Origin: JASFHF01 sp050123335
GTDB taxonomy: Bacteria; Pseudomonadota; Gammaproteobacteria; UBA12402
Length of the DNA stretch: 24,817 bases
NCBI GenBank assembly: GCA_050123335.1
Contig: JASFHH010000026.1
Span: forward strand, 1 to 24,817
Direction: 5' to 3'
Position numbers and translations under genes: made by a program. This document shows, one piece after another, positions 1 through 8,746 of the stretch. Each line of letters begins with the position of its first letter. Positions within the stretch are counted from its first letter, which is position 1. The notes below the pieces were generated by a model, which did no database searches, had not been told where the DNA came from, and saw nothing but the letters and a program-made list of their open reading frames with translations.

Positions 1-1
1 T

Positions 2-88
2 GTACCTCCCGCGCCTTCATCCATGGGCGCTAGTCGTCGAAAAAAGATACCTAAAACCCTTTATAATCGCCACATGAAACTTGGCTGA
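2..88 (+). CDS. possible 3' end of an upstream gene (partial)
   Basis: An open frame enters from the left edge and ends at TGA 86-88, six bases before the corC ATG. Its last 28 codons give a basic tail (ASRRKKIPKTLYNRH region). The short gap to corC is what an operon would give, but no domain is visible and the other two frames also run open for part of this stretch. I do not recognise the product. In many gammaproteobacteria ybeY lies upstream of corC/ybeX, but this tail does not look like YbeY. Confidence 0.25.
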   Translation, partial: VPPAPSSMGASRRKKIPKTLYNRHMKLG

Positions 89-94
89 ATAATT

Positions 95-877
95 ATGCAA
101 CTAAGAATACTTAAACCAAAACCAAGAAATCGCGCACAATTGATCAAGATGTTGCGTACAGCTGAAAAAAACAACATCATCGACGCTAATACTTTAAGCA
201 TGATTGAAGGATCACTGCAAATCTCCTTTCTGCAGGCACGTGACATTATGATACCATGCGCACAAACCACTATTATTTATGATGATCAATCATTACAAGA
301 GATGCTGCCAATTGTAATTGAATCAGGTCATTCGCGTTTTCCAGTATTAAATCGCGCCAGTAAAAAACCCATGGGTATTTTATTAGCCAAAGATTTGTTA
401 AATTATTGCTTTAATGACAAAACTTTTAATCTTAACGATATTTTACGTTCTGCATTTTTTATTCCTGAGAGCAAAAGATTAGATATATTACTGCAAGAAT
501 TTCGCAAAAAACGTTCACACATTGCTGTGGTAATCGATGAATATGGAAATGTTGCTGGAATAATTACCATTGAAGATATTTTAGAACAAATCGTTGGAGA
601 AATTGCTGATGAATATGATATTCATGAAGATATTAACATTAAACAATTACACCAAAATGAATACACCATTAAAGCATTAACTACTATTGAAGAATTTAAC
701 TCTTATTTTCATACTGATTTTAGCAACGACGAATTTGATACAATTGGTGGTTTGATAACTCATCATTTTGGCCATTTACCAAAACGTGACGAAAGTATCA
801 CCATTGATAATCTTTGTTTTACTGTATTACATGCTGACAACAGACGCGTTATATTATTACATCTAACTAAAAAATGA
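95..877 (+). CDS. corC: CorC/HlyC-family CBS-domain protein (YbeX-like)
   Basis: The 260-aa product is a soluble CorC/YbeX-type protein, a family linked to magnesium/cobalt resistance and to ribosome/RNA metabolism. A CBS pair covers about residues 45-170 and a CorC_HlyC transporter-associated domain about 180-258. Visible signatures are RDIMIP, HSRFPVL, the strongly conserved VVIDEYGNVAGIITIEDILE block followed by VGEIADEYD, and DTIGGLI...FGHLPKRDE in the C-terminal domain. There is no DUF21 membrane domain, so this is the short CorC type rather than the YtfL/HlyC-like membrane type. It lacks about 30 residues present at the N-terminus of E. coli CorC and begins near the PKPRNRAQL segment, which matches E. 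coli EPKNRDELL. No clear Shine-Dalgarno precedes the ATG. It lies 15 bases upstream of sohB and probably forms an operon with it. Confidence 0.93.
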   Translation: MQLRILKPKPRNRAQLIKMLRTAEKNNIIDANTLSMIEGSLQISFLQARDIMIPCAQTTIIYDDQSLQEMLPIVIESGHSRFPVLNRASKKPMGILLAKDLLNYCFNDKTFNLNDILRSAFFIPESKRLDILLQEFRKKRSHIAVVIDEYGNVAGIITIEDILEQIVGEIADEYDIHEDINIKQLHQNEYTIKALTTIEEFNSYFHTDFSNDEFDTIGGLITHHFGHLPKRDESITIDNLCFTVLHADNRRVILLHLTKK

Positions 878-892
878 TTGGAGACTAAACAT

Positions 893-1897
893 ATGATTGA
901 TGCCCTAATTAATCTTGGAATTTTTGCGGTACAAACCATTATAATCATTGCAGCAATTTTGATTATAGTTGCTGGTATTGCTGCCATTGTCTGTAAAGAT
1001 AAAATAAAAGAAAAAGCTAAAATTAAATTACGCAAATTAAATAAATACTATCAAGAATTAACCGATACCATTAATAAAGAAATTTTACCGAAAACAGAAT
1101 ATAAAAAGCAAAAAAAAATTAGCAAACGGCAAAAAAAACCACCCAAAGAACAACCACGTATTTTCGTGCTTAGCTTTTTAGGAGATATAAAGGCATCTGC
1201 AGTAAAATCACTGCGTGAAGAAGTCACCGCCATTTTAAATGTCGCAAAACCCAAAGACAAAGTTTTGGTAAAAATAGAAAGCGCTGGTGGCGTTGTACAT
1301 GGTTATGGCTTAGGCGCTTCACAATTGCAACGCATTAAAGACGCCAGAATTGAACTAATAACTTCAGTTGATAAAGTTGCTGCTAGCGGCGGATATATGA
1401 TGGCAGCAACCGCTGACAAAATTATTGCCGCACCTTTTGCAGTTCTGGGTTCAATTGGGGTGATTGCACAACTGCCAAATTTTCATCGTTTTTTAAAAAA
1501 ACATGATGTGGATTTTGAACAAATTACCGCTGGAGAATACAAACGCACCTTAACTTTGTTTGGCGAAAATACTTCTGGCGGCCGTGATAAATTAAAAGAA
1601 GAAGTCGAAGACATTCATGCACTATTTAAAGATTTTATTAAACAAAACCGCCCGAAAGTTGACATAGACAAAGTAGCTACTGGTGAATATTGGTTTGCCA
1701 AACGCGCGATTGATTTAAATTTAGTTGACGAATTAACCACAAGTGATGATTACTTATTAAAAGCGAGCAAACAAGCGGCAATATTTGAAATTACCTATAA
1801 AAAGAAAAAGAAACTCCATGAAAAATTTATTCATGGAGTACAAATTATTACAAATAAACTAACAGCACTTTTACAGGAAAAAACTACATTGTATTAA
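893..1897 (+). CDS. sohB: inner-membrane S49-family protease SohB
   Basis: This encodes a 334-aa SohB/SppA-type serine peptidase that should sit in the inner membrane with its catalytic domain in the periplasm. The N-terminus has a long hydrophobic helix (about residues 3-32) followed by a Lys-rich stretch. The S49 domain shows the catalytic Ser in VAASGGYMMA (Ser165) and the general-base Lys in GEYKRTLT (Lys217); the 52-residue spacing is normal for the Ser/Lys dyad of SohB. I chose ATG 893 over an in-frame TTG at 878 because GGAG at 880-883 is then a correctly spaced Shine-Dalgarno, while the TTG overlaps that site. The end of the gene holds a perfect 9-bp inverted repeat (1814-1822/1830-1838) without a following T-run. 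Confidence 0.93.
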   Translation: MIDALINLGIFAVQTIIIIAAILIIVAGIAAIVCKDKIKEKAKIKLRKLNKYYQELTDTINKEILPKTEYKKQKKISKRQKKPPKEQPRIFVLSFLGDIKASAVKSLREEVTAILNVAKPKDKVLVKIESAGGVVHGYGLGASQLQRIKDARIELITSVDKVAASGGYMMAATADKIIAAPFAVLGSIGVIAQLPNFHRFLKKHDVDFEQITAGEYKRTLTLFGENTSGGRDKLKEEVEDIHALFKDFIKQNRPKVDIDKVATGEYWFAKRAIDLNLVDELTTSDDYLLKASKQAAIFEITYKKKKKLHEKFIHGVQIITNKLTALLQEKTTLY

Positions 1898-1964
1898 AAA
1901 TCAACATCTAATTTTTCAAATGGCTACCTTTTGTTTAGGTAAAATTCACCTTGATTTAAAATTT

Positions 1965-4121
1965 CTAACCAAATTTATTTCCCATGAGCCTCTTATTATA
2001 TGAATTGTATCGCACTTCTATTTCTCTCATGGCAATTATTCGTTCGTTCGGATCGGATTCCACTATTTTTTGTTTATTCATCATGCGAAGTAATTTTCTA
2101 ATCTGCCCCTTATCCTGCGGTTCCTTTGCTTCTCTCATCAATTTTTTTATCTTTTCTTCCAAATTCTTCTGCCCGGAGAATAATAGAGTTGGCTTATTCT
2201 TCTCACCATGTATAGATAAACCACGTTTCAGACCATTCATCTCCATAAATCGATCAGTCCCCCAATAGAAAAATTTGTTATTTTTCGTTTTTATAAAAAC
2301 ACAGTTCTTTCCGACATGAAATTCCACTATACCACCGTTTTTACTGGAAATCTCATTTAATCTATTATGCGGAACTGGATTGTTTACTTTTTGGGAGTGC
2401 CCAAGACCAAGCTCACCAAATTGATTATATCCCCAACAGAACCATTTGTTATTTTTCGTTTTTATAAAAACAAAGTTTTCTCCAGTATGAAATTCCACTA
2501 TACCACCGTTTTTACTGGAAATCTCATTTAATCTATCATGCGAAACTGAATTGTTTACTTCTTGGGAGTGCCCAAGACCAAGCTCACCAAATTGATTATA
2601 TCCCCAACAGAACCATTTGTTATTTTTCGTTTTTATAAAAACAGAGTTTTCTCCGGTATGAACATCGTTTTTACTGGAAATCTCATTTAATCTATTATGC
2701 GGAACTGGATTGTTTACTTTTTGGGAGTGCCCAAAACCAAGTTCACCACGCCAATTACCTCCCCAACAGAACCACTTATTATTTTTCGTTTTAATAAAAA
2801 CAAAGTTTTCTCCAGTATGAAATTCCGCTATACCACCGTTTTTACTGGAAATCTCATTTAATCTATTATGCGGAACTGGATTGTTTACTTCTTGGGAGTG
2901 CCCAAGACCAAGCTCACCAAATTGATTATCTCCCCAACAGAACCACTTATTATTTTTCGTTTTTATAAAAACAAAGCTTTTTCCGGTATGAAATTCCGCT
3001 ATACCACCGTTTTCACTGGAAATCTTATTTAATCTATTATGTGGAACAAACAGCTTGTTTTGATTTTGAGTTAAAATTCTAGAAGCCCCAATGTGAAACG
3101 TAAACGCTGGATATGTATTTAATATTTTTTTTAATTTATTGAGCTCGAACATCTTTATTGGAAAAACACCTTCGCCATTAGCAGTTGGTTTACCGATGAT
3201 CTTTTTAACTTTATCTTTATGCTTTGGCTGTAGCTCCAATTTCTTTTTAGCAAAGTTGTTGTTAGCAATGAACCAAAGTTCTCCATTTTTTGAATATACA
3301 GCAACTTCCAAACCTTTCTTTTTTTTACGGTTGTTTATATAACCATGCGCTTCTTTTTCATTAGACATCAAAGTAAGAGCATAGGAGAATTTATATAAAA
3401 TAAACAAAGGGGATAAATTCAAAATCATCTCTGGTGCTATAATTTTTTTAAAAACATCAACAATACCAAAAACATAACTGGTATTACCGGACACACGAAT
3501 ATATATGTGATTTTTTTCTTTCTTTTTATAAATACTTTCATTGGCAATTCTTATTTTTTCAATTAATTTGTCAGCGTCTTCCCCATCAATTTTGGTGCTG
3601 CAATCATAATTTTTTATTATTTCATTGATACACTGCGCCAGAAATAACAAATAACAATTAGTCTTGTTAATAGGAAAATTATTCGGTGACGCAGAAATGA
3701 CTTGCTCTACATTTTTTTCGGTACATTTATGATTTTTTGATATCACACAAACCTCTATACCATCCAATCCTCTTAAAGCAGATATATATTTGCTGTCTTC
3801 AGAACAAAAAACCTTTTTCTTAACTCCTCTTATAAAAAAACAGTCGCCATAATTACCTAATGGTGTAAGCAAAAAAACAACAAAATTTTGATTGATCTTT
3901 TTTATGTCTTTTAATCGTTTTTTCAGAAGTTCAAATGAATCGAATTCTACAACAAGAAAAGAATAATTTTTAAAATTAGGAGAAAAAGCCTTAACTAAAT
4001 TTAGTTTTTCTCTAGTAATTAGGTACTGTGCAATTATAGAAAAAGAATCAGCCACGTATAATAATAAAGGCATCAAATTCTTTTTTTTTCTTTTCTTCTT
4101 TTTGTTAGGCTTTGTAAGCAT
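1965..4121 (-). CDS. 718-aa orphan protein with C-terminal RCC1-like repeats, candidate effector
   Basis: The long ORF has three parts. The N-terminus is extremely Lys-rich (KKKKRKKK, residues 8-15). About 360 residues follow that I do not recognise, with alternating hydrophobic and Lys-rich segments and no signal peptide. Residues ~370-620 hold five RCC1-like repeats, each with a WFCWGxNxxGELGLGHS core; RCC1 blades normally read WGxNxxGQLGLG. A charged helical tail ends the protein. RCC1 repeats form beta-propellers, and the eukaryotic prototype is the Ran exchange factor. Legionella has RCC1-repeat Dot/Icm effectors (LegG1, PpgA), so a host-directed role is a reasonable inference. No clear Shine-Dalgarno precedes ATG 4121; Met17, after a purine-rich stretch, is an alternative start. 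It lies alone, 167 bases downstream of radA, and is AT-rich with many A-runs. Confidence 0.8.
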   Translation of the reverse strand: MLTKPNKKKKRKKKNLMPLLLYVADSFSIIAQYLITREKLNLVKAFSPNFKNYSFLVVEFDSFELLKKRLKDIKKINQNFVVFLLTPLGNYGDCFFIRGVKKKVFCSEDSKYISALRGLDGIEVCVISKNHKCTEKNVEQVISASPNNFPINKTNCYLLFLAQCINEIIKNYDCSTKIDGEDADKLIEKIRIANESIYKKKEKNHIYIRVSGNTSYVFGIVDVFKKIIAPEMILNLSPLFILYKFSYALTLMSNEKEAHGYINNRKKKKGLEVAVYSKNGELWFIANNNFAKKKLELQPKHKDKVKKIIGKPTANGEGVFPIKMFELNKLKKILNTYPAFTFHIGASRILTQNQNKLFVPHNRLNKISSENGGIAEFHTGKSFVFIKTKNNKWFCWGDNQFGELGLGHSQEVNNPVPHNRLNEISSKNGGIAEFHTGENFVFIKTKNNKWFCWGGNWRGELGFGHSQKVNNPVPHNRLNEISSKNDVHTGENSVFIKTKNNKWFCWGYNQFGELGLGHSQEVNNSVSHDRLNEISSKNGGIVEFHTGENFVFIKTKNNKWFCWGYNQFGELGLGHSQKVNNPVPHNRLNEISSKNGGIVEFHVGKNCVFIKTKNNKFFYWGTDRFMEMNGLKRGLSIHGEKNKPTLLFSGQKNLEEKIKKLMREAKEPQDKGQIRKLLRMMNKQKIVESDPNERIIAMREIEVRYNSYNKRLMGNKFG
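2260..3060 (-). repeat. tandem 171-bp repeats encoding RCC1-like units
   Basis: The same codon block recurs at 2260, 2431, 2602, 2761 and 2932 (start of CCCCAAYAG on the + strand). Three steps are 171 bp and one is 159 bp. The short step is a clean 12-bp in-frame loss that removes four residues between SSKN and HTGEN. The units are almost identical in DNA, especially the second to fourth, which points to recent duplication or gene conversion within the gene. The unit nearest the stop (2260) is the most divergent and loses the GELGLG motif (TDRFMEMNG instead). Confidence 0.92.
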
Positions 4122-4211
4122 ATATTCATATTAGCACATTTGCACAATTTTGCTTTTATTTAGACGTGTTTTTTTAATTAGCGGTTTTATTCATTACATA
4201 ACGTGAGTTTT

Positions 4212-4231
4212 GTCTAAGCAGGTCTAAGCAG
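4212..4231. repeat. 10-bp perfect tandem duplication
   Basis: GTCTAAGCAG occurs twice back to back in the spacer between radA and the RCC1-repeat gene. It may be replication slippage or a small direct-repeat binding site. Nothing else in the spacer helps to decide; no rho-independent terminator for radA is obvious here. Confidence 0.6.
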
Positions 4232-4288
4232 ATTATAAGGTGTTGAAATAACGGCTCTTTTGTGATTAGATTATGCTTTTTGCTCGAA

Positions 4289-5650
4289 TTAAAACGCAAC
4301 TAACGCTTCATGCAAATATTTAACAGAAATAATTTTCATTTCTTTGAATTTTTCTTTTGGTGCGTTGGCATCTGGAATAATTGCGCGCTTAAAACCATGC
4401 TTAGATGCTTCTCGCAGGCGCTCCAAGCCATTCTGCACCGGCCGAATTTCGCCACCCAAACCAACTTCTCCAAAAATTACTAAGTCTGTCGGCAATGGTT
4501 TGTTTTTTAAACTGGAAATAATTGATAATAAAATCGGTAAATCAACTGCTGTTTCCAAAATTCGCATGCCGCCAACCACATTAACAAAAACATCCTGATC
4601 ATAAGTTGCAATGCCGCCATGACGGTGTAAAACCGCCAATAACATCGCTAAACGATTATATTCTAAACCTACAGTCACTCTGCGCGGATTTGCCAAATGA
4701 CTTTGATCAGCTAACGCCTGAATTTCAACCAACATCGGCCTGCTGCCTTCCCAGGTAACCATAACGCTGCTACCCGAACCAGGCGTTTCAGTGCGCGATA
4801 AAAAAATCGCCGAAGGATTACTCACTTCACGCAATCCTTTATCTAACATTGCAAACACACCTAATTCGTTCACCGCACCAAAACGATTTTTTACTGCACG
4901 CAAAATTCGTAAACGACTATTTCGATCCCCTTCAAAATATAACACCGTATCAACCATATGTTCTAATACACGCGGCCCTGCAATCGCACCTTCTTTGGTA
5001 ACATGACCAACCAAAATAAGCGCGGTGTTAGTTTGTTTAGCATATTGTACTAACTTAGCAGCACTTTCACGCACTTGACTGACCGCGCCGGGAGCAGATG
5101 AAACATTTTCAGTAAACATCGTTTGAATAGAATCAATCACTAAAATTCGTGGTTGTTCTTGTTGTGCCACAGATAAAATTCTTTCAACATTAGTATCAGC
5201 TAATAATTTAAGTGAATCTTCAGGTAATTTTAAGCGCTTAGCTCTTAAAGTTATTTGCTGCAAAGATTCCTCTCCACTGACATACAAAGATGGTATTGGA
5301 TGATGTGCTGTCATCCGGCATAAAGTTTGCAATAATAAAGTTGACTTGCCAATACCAGGATCGCCGCCAATCAAAATAACTGATCCAGAAACCAATCCTC
5401 CACCTAAAACCCGATCCAATTCGCTGGAACTAGTCGCAATTCGCGGAGTTTTTTGCAAAGATACTGCTGATAAAATGGTAGCGCCACTAAAATCTTTTGG
5501 AGAAAATTTTAGATCACGCGGATGACTGCTAACAGCAATAGCTTCTTCAGTAATACTATTCCAAGTACCACAATCAACGCATTGCCCAGCCCACTTAGGA
5601 AACTGGGCACCACATTTGCTACAAGCATATATAGTTTTTGGTTTTGGCAT
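4289..5650 (-). CDS. radA: DNA repair/branch-migration ATPase RadA
   Basis: The 453-aa product has the full RadA/Sms architecture. An N-terminal C4 zinc finger uses Cys10, Cys13, Cys24 and Cys27. A RecA-like ATPase core carries Walker A GGDPGIGKST (95-104, Lys102). The RadA-specific KNRFG motif is at residues 254-258. A C-terminal Lon-protease-like domain follows (about 285-453; VGLEYNRLAML, FGEVGLGGEIRPV). RadA processes recombination intermediates by branch migration. The length matches E. coli RadA (460 aa). The gene starts 11 bases after the lipoprotein stop, so the two are probably cotranscribed from the promoter near 6150; the Shine-Dalgarno before ATG 5650 is poor, which would fit translational coupling. 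Confidence 0.97.
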   Translation of the reverse strand: MPKPKTIYACSKCGAQFPKWAGQCVDCGTWNSITEEAIAVSSHPRDLKFSPKDFSGATILSAVSLQKTPRIATSSSELDRVLGGGLVSGSVILIGGDPGIGKSTLLLQTLCRMTAHHPIPSLYVSGEESLQQITLRAKRLKLPEDSLKLLADTNVERILSVAQQEQPRILVIDSIQTMFTENVSSAPGAVSQVRESAAKLVQYAKQTNTALILVGHVTKEGAIAGPRVLEHMVDTVLYFEGDRNSRLRILRAVKNRFGAVNELGVFAMLDKGLREVSNPSAIFLSRTETPGSGSSVMVTWEGSRPMLVEIQALADQSHLANPRRVTVGLEYNRLAMLLAVLHRHGGIATYDQDVFVNVVGGMRILETAVDLPILLSIISSLKNKPLPTDLVIFGEVGLGGEIRPVQNGLERLREASKHGFKRAIIPDANAPKEKFKEMKIISVKYLHEALVAF

Positions 5651-5661
5651 GGTAGTAAAAA

Positions 5662-6114
5662 TTAGTTAACGGCGCGCCATTTACCATTTATGCGGCAAGC
5701 TTTTCCGTGAACATAGCGTTGTTTGCCGTCTATCCAAGCTTTCACCACATATTTACGACAAGGATGCCGTTTTACGTAATAAGTCTCTGTCGGAGTTACC
5801 GCATATTGGTACCGAGTATCAGGATTGCGCCAACTAGTTGTTTGATTAGTTGGGGTTCTTTCTAATACTCGCTCCATTCTCATTTGGTCAACCTTATCCA
5901 TACTATGGCCGATTTGTCCGCCAATAAATCCACCAACAACTGCTCCAGCTACAGCAGCAGCAACTCGTCCACTGCCACTGCCAAATTGACTACCCAACAA
6001 GCCGCCAATCGCACCGCCAGTTAAGACACCAACATCCTGCTTGTTCATATTATCACAGCCCACTAAGCATAATGATAAAGCTCCAAGCACTGCAATAGTA
6101 ACAAATTTTTTCAT
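5662..6114 (-). CDS. glycine-zipper outer-membrane lipoprotein (17 kDa antigen-like)
   Basis: This is a 150-aa precursor with a lipoprotein signal peptide: basic MKK, hydrophobic core and lipobox LVGC. A glycine-zipper hairpin follows (GGAIGGLLGSQFGSGSG and AGAVVGGFIGGQIGH), as in Rickettsia 17 kDa surface antigens and related proteins. The C-terminal half is a compact basic domain (TPTETYYVKRHPCRKYVV, then a GKACRINGKW block) like the C-terminal part of that family. I place the start at 6114 because GAGG lies eight bases upstream; an ATG at 6135 would add seven residues that precede the signal peptide. Expected location is the periplasmic face of the outer membrane. It is upstream of radA in the same direction. 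Confidence 0.85.
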   Translation of the reverse strand: MKKFVTIAVLGALSLCLVGCDNMNKQDVGVLTGGAIGGLLGSQFGSGSGRVAAAVAGAVVGGFIGGQIGHSMDKVDQMRMERVLERTPTNQTTSWRNPDTRYQYAVTPTETYYVKRHPCRKYVVKAWIDGKQRYVHGKACRINGKWRAVN

Positions 6115-6149
6115 GATTTTATCCTCACTTAACATTAAAATTTTGTATA

Positions 6150-6178
6150 ATCATAACTCAAATAAGAATTAAGAGCAA
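6150..6178 (-). promoter_or_regulatory. candidate sigma70 promoter for the lipoprotein-radA unit
   Basis: On the minus strand TTGCTC (6173-6178) and TATGAT (6150-6155) are separated by 17 bases and lie about 36 bases upstream of the lipoprotein start. The -10 is a 5/6 match; the -35 is weaker. Confidence 0.45.
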
Positions 6179-6318
6179 ACCAATTACGGTAACAAAATCG
6201 TCTAAATTTTAACTCATTTACCCTACATCTGTAATTGATATGGTTTATTATTCTAACAAATGTTGCTAAAATTAAAGTAATATTCTGAGTAAATAAAACA
6301 GCGAAAAATAGGTGGAAA

Positions 6319-7416
6319 ATGGAAAGTAAAAAAATCATGGTGGTTGAAGATGAAGTAGCAGTCGGTTTATCTTTGGTTAAGAAACTGCAAAATGCTGGTT
6401 ACACTGTTATTGGAAATGAGGCTATTTTCTCCGGGGAGGAAGCTGTTAAAAAAGCAAAAGAGTTAACACCTGATTTAATTTTGATGGACATAGTTCTTCA
6501 AGACAAAATGGACGGCATTGAAGCTGCAAGCTTGATTAAAAAGGAACTTGACATACCTATTGTATATCTTACAGCTTATGCTGACCAAGAATTATTGGAA
6601 CGAGCAAAGCTCACTGAACCATTTGCATATATTATTAAACCATTTGTTGATAGGGAACTATTAAACAATATTGAAATAGCTTTATATAAACACCAGGCTG
6701 ATACTATAATTAAGGAAAAAAATCAACAGCTGTTAATTCAAATAGAAAAAATAAATTCATTGGGGTTATTTGCCGCTGCAACAGCGCATGAATTGAACAA
6801 TCCTCTAATGGGCATTTTAAATTACATCGAATACTGCATAAAAAAAACTGATAAAAGCAGTAAAGTTCATCAAGTACTATCAAACACAAAAAAAGAAACT
6901 GAACGCAGCATTGACATCATTAAAAATTTATTAGCTTTTGCTCCACGCATTAATAATAAATCATTCGAGCAGGCTGATATTGCAAAATTGATACGTAATG
7001 TATTGAAATTGCTTGATTGTCGAATTATAAAAGAAAAAATTAAAATCAGCATTGAATTTCCCCCAGATGGTTTAAAAGCCAAAATAATACCAAATGAAAT
7101 TCAGCAGGCACTTTTGAACTTGATAGTTAATGCTGTTGATGCCTTGCAATCAAGCGAAAATAAAGAAATTAAGATTCATGGGGAATATCAAGATGATAAA
7201 GCCGTTATTGTTATTTCTGACACTGGTTGTGGCATATCAGATGAAAATATAGATAAAATATTTAAACCATTTTTTACCACTAAAGAAACCGCCAAAGGAA
7301 CAGGATTAGGATTATCGATCGTAAAAAACATTATTGATGAACACAACGGCAAGATCATCACTGAAAGCAAAGTTGGCAAAGGCACAAAATTCACCCTCTA
7401 TTTACCAAAACATTAG
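6319..7416 (+). CDS. cytoplasmic hybrid: N-terminal receiver plus histidine kinase
   Basis: The 365-aa protein starts with a CheY-like receiver: acidic pair Glu10/Asp11, phosphoacceptor Asp57 in LILMD, Thr85 and Lys107 in IIKPF. A short coiled coil (about 125-146) leads to a HisKA dimerisation helix with the H-box AHELNNPL (His157). The HATPase domain has the N-box LLNLIVNAVDAL, G1 DTGCGIS, F-box and G2 GTGLGLSIVKNI. There are no membrane segments, PAS domains or DNA-binding output. A receiver fused upstream of a kinase usually makes the kinase respond to another kinase's phosphoryl signal. AGGTGG sits four bases before the ATG. It converges with the neighbouring membrane kinase, 10 bases stop to stop, so the two may form one relay; the receiver could be that kinase's target. 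Confidence 0.92.
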   Translation: MESKKIMVVEDEVAVGLSLVKKLQNAGYTVIGNEAIFSGEEAVKKAKELTPDLILMDIVLQDKMDGIEAASLIKKELDIPIVYLTAYADQELLERAKLTEPFAYIIKPFVDRELLNNIEIALYKHQADTIIKEKNQQLLIQIEKINSLGLFAAATAHELNNPLMGILNYIEYCIKKTDKSSKVHQVLSNTKKETERSIDIIKNLLAFAPRINNKSFEQADIAKLIRNVLKLLDCRIIKEKIKISIEFPPDGLKAKIIPNEIQQALLNLIVNAVDALQSSENKEIKIHGEYQDDKAVIVISDTGCGISDENIDKIFKPFFTTKETAKGTGLGLSIVKNIIDEHNGKIITESKVGKGTKFTLYLPKH

Positions 7417-7426
7417 TTTTTACATT

Positions 7427-8737
7427 TTATATCTTTCCCATAATAATTTTTACTGTTACACCATTATCACAGCTTAAATCAAATGTGCCATGCAATTGTT
7501 TTGTAAGCTGCTTTACCAAAGTCAACCCTAATGTTTTAATTTCTGCCAAATCAATTTTTTTCGGAAAAGCCATGCCATTATCTGATACCACAAGCTCTAA
7601 ATTTCCTTTTTCATTTTTATACAGCTTGATTTGCACAAGCGCGTTTTTTTGATCATCTGGAAATGCATGTTTCAAAGAATTCGTCACAAGCTCACTAACA
7701 ATCAACCCAATATGAACAGCAGCATCAGGAGTTAATTCTATTTTATCATCAATTTCAACCTTTAAACGTACTGCATTCTGTTTTTGTAATGCGCTAACTA
7801 TCATTAATGCAAGATCGCCAATATAATTATTCATGTTGATTTTAAACAGATTATCTGCGCCATATATTTTTTCATGTATCACAGCTAAAGCGTTCATTCT
7901 ATTTTTATTATCAGATAAAATCCGCAAACAAGTCTCATCAGTAATTTGCTGTTCTTCCAGCTCAAGCAAAGCAATTATTATTTGTAGGTTATTCTTAACA
8001 CGATGGTGCATTTCCCGCAACAACATTTTCTTTTCATCCAACGCTTGCAACAGCTCTTTTTTTTCATAATCTATCAACGATGTTTGCAAAAATTGCTGTC
8101 GTCTTGCTCTTTCGGAAAAATAATTTGAAAAAGCAGCCATCACAGAAGCTGCTATCAGAATGTATATATATGTTACGAGAAAAAAATACGCAACTGTTTG
8201 ATCAATATTTAGTGCCAATATTGCGATAACAATATTAATAATAACAATTAATAGAGCAAACCTAAAACAAACATAAGTTGGCGCACCTAAATACACTAAC
8301 AAAATAATTGGAGCAAAACAATAAAGCTCTTTCAAAGGCCCAGTTTCATAATAAAAACTCAGCCAAATACCAATAGATATAGCAATAATACCAATAGTTA
8401 CCAAAAATTGCTGCCAAGAATATTTGCGCACAAAATAACTTGAAATCAGCATAAAAATCGTTGTCGGCGTAACAAATGCATATCGAACAATTAAAACAGC
8501 ACTCAAGTTTTTCGCAAACAAAAACTCAAATATAACACTAAAAGTATACACTACTGTGCCAACAACAAGCCCCAAAAACACCAAGTTATGATATTGATCC
8601 ACATAATGCTGCTGAAACTCATGTTCTAACATTTTAGGAAACGTTAAGCCTATCCTTTTTTCGTTTATGAGTTTATTTAATATATAACGTCGTGATTCCG
8701 ATTCTACTTCATTATACTGTATCTTTTCTGCATTCAT
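7427..8737 (-). CDS. membrane sensor histidine kinase, HisKA_2 type
   Basis: The 436-aa kinase begins with a cytoplasmic segment of about 50 residues, then about six transmembrane helices (residues ~51-210) with short loops, so it probably senses a membrane-linked or small hydrophobic signal. The dimerisation domain is of the HisKA_2 class: MHHRVKNNLQ with the predicted phospho-His at 245. The HATPase domain keeps the N-box (ELVTNSLKHAF) and G1 (DNGMAFP), with a shortened G2 region (LGLTLVKQL), normal for the class. The start lies nine bases after the FadL stop and GAGTGA overlaps the junction, so FadL and the kinase look like one transcript. No response regulator with an output domain is adjacent; the convergent receiver-kinase is the nearest candidate partner. 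Confidence 0.9.
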   Translation of the reverse strand: MNAEKIQYNEVESESRRYILNKLINEKRIGLTFPKMLEHEFQQHYVDQYHNLVFLGLVVGTVVYTFSVIFEFLFAKNLSAVLIVRYAFVTPTTIFMLISSYFVRKYSWQQFLVTIGIIAISIGIWLSFYYETGPLKELYCFAPIILLVYLGAPTYVCFRFALLIVIINIVIAILALNIDQTVAYFFLVTYIYILIAASVMAAFSNYFSERARRQQFLQTSLIDYEKKELLQALDEKKMLLREMHHRVKNNLQIIIALLELEEQQITDETCLRILSDNKNRMNALAVIHEKIYGADNLFKINMNNYIGDLALMIVSALQKQNAVRLKVEIDDKIELTPDAAVHIGLIVSELVTNSLKHAFPDDQKNALVQIKLYKNEKGNLELVVSDNGMAFPKKIDLAEIKTLGLTLVKQLTKQLHGTFDLSCDNGVTVKIIMGKI

Positions 8738-8746
8738 AATATCACT

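Noticed and set aside
878..892. TTG start for sohB (and the similar TTG at 18137 for dnaB)
   Set aside because: In both cases the TTG overlaps the GGAG ribosome-binding site of a better-placed ATG 12-15 bases downstream.
1814..1838. 9-bp perfect inverted repeat at the end of sohB as a terminator
   Set aside because: It lies inside the coding sequence, has an AT-rich loop and no T-run after it.
2260..3060. CRISPR array
   Set aside because: Units are 171 bp, in frame and translated into RCC1-like repeats; there are no short repeats with unique spacers or cas genes. The same applies to 11726-12700.
6135..6338. 67-aa minus-strand ORF in the lipoprotein/hybrid-kinase spacer
   Set aside because: No Shine-Dalgarno, overlaps the kinase start and the lipoprotein promoter, and composition is only AT-rich noise.
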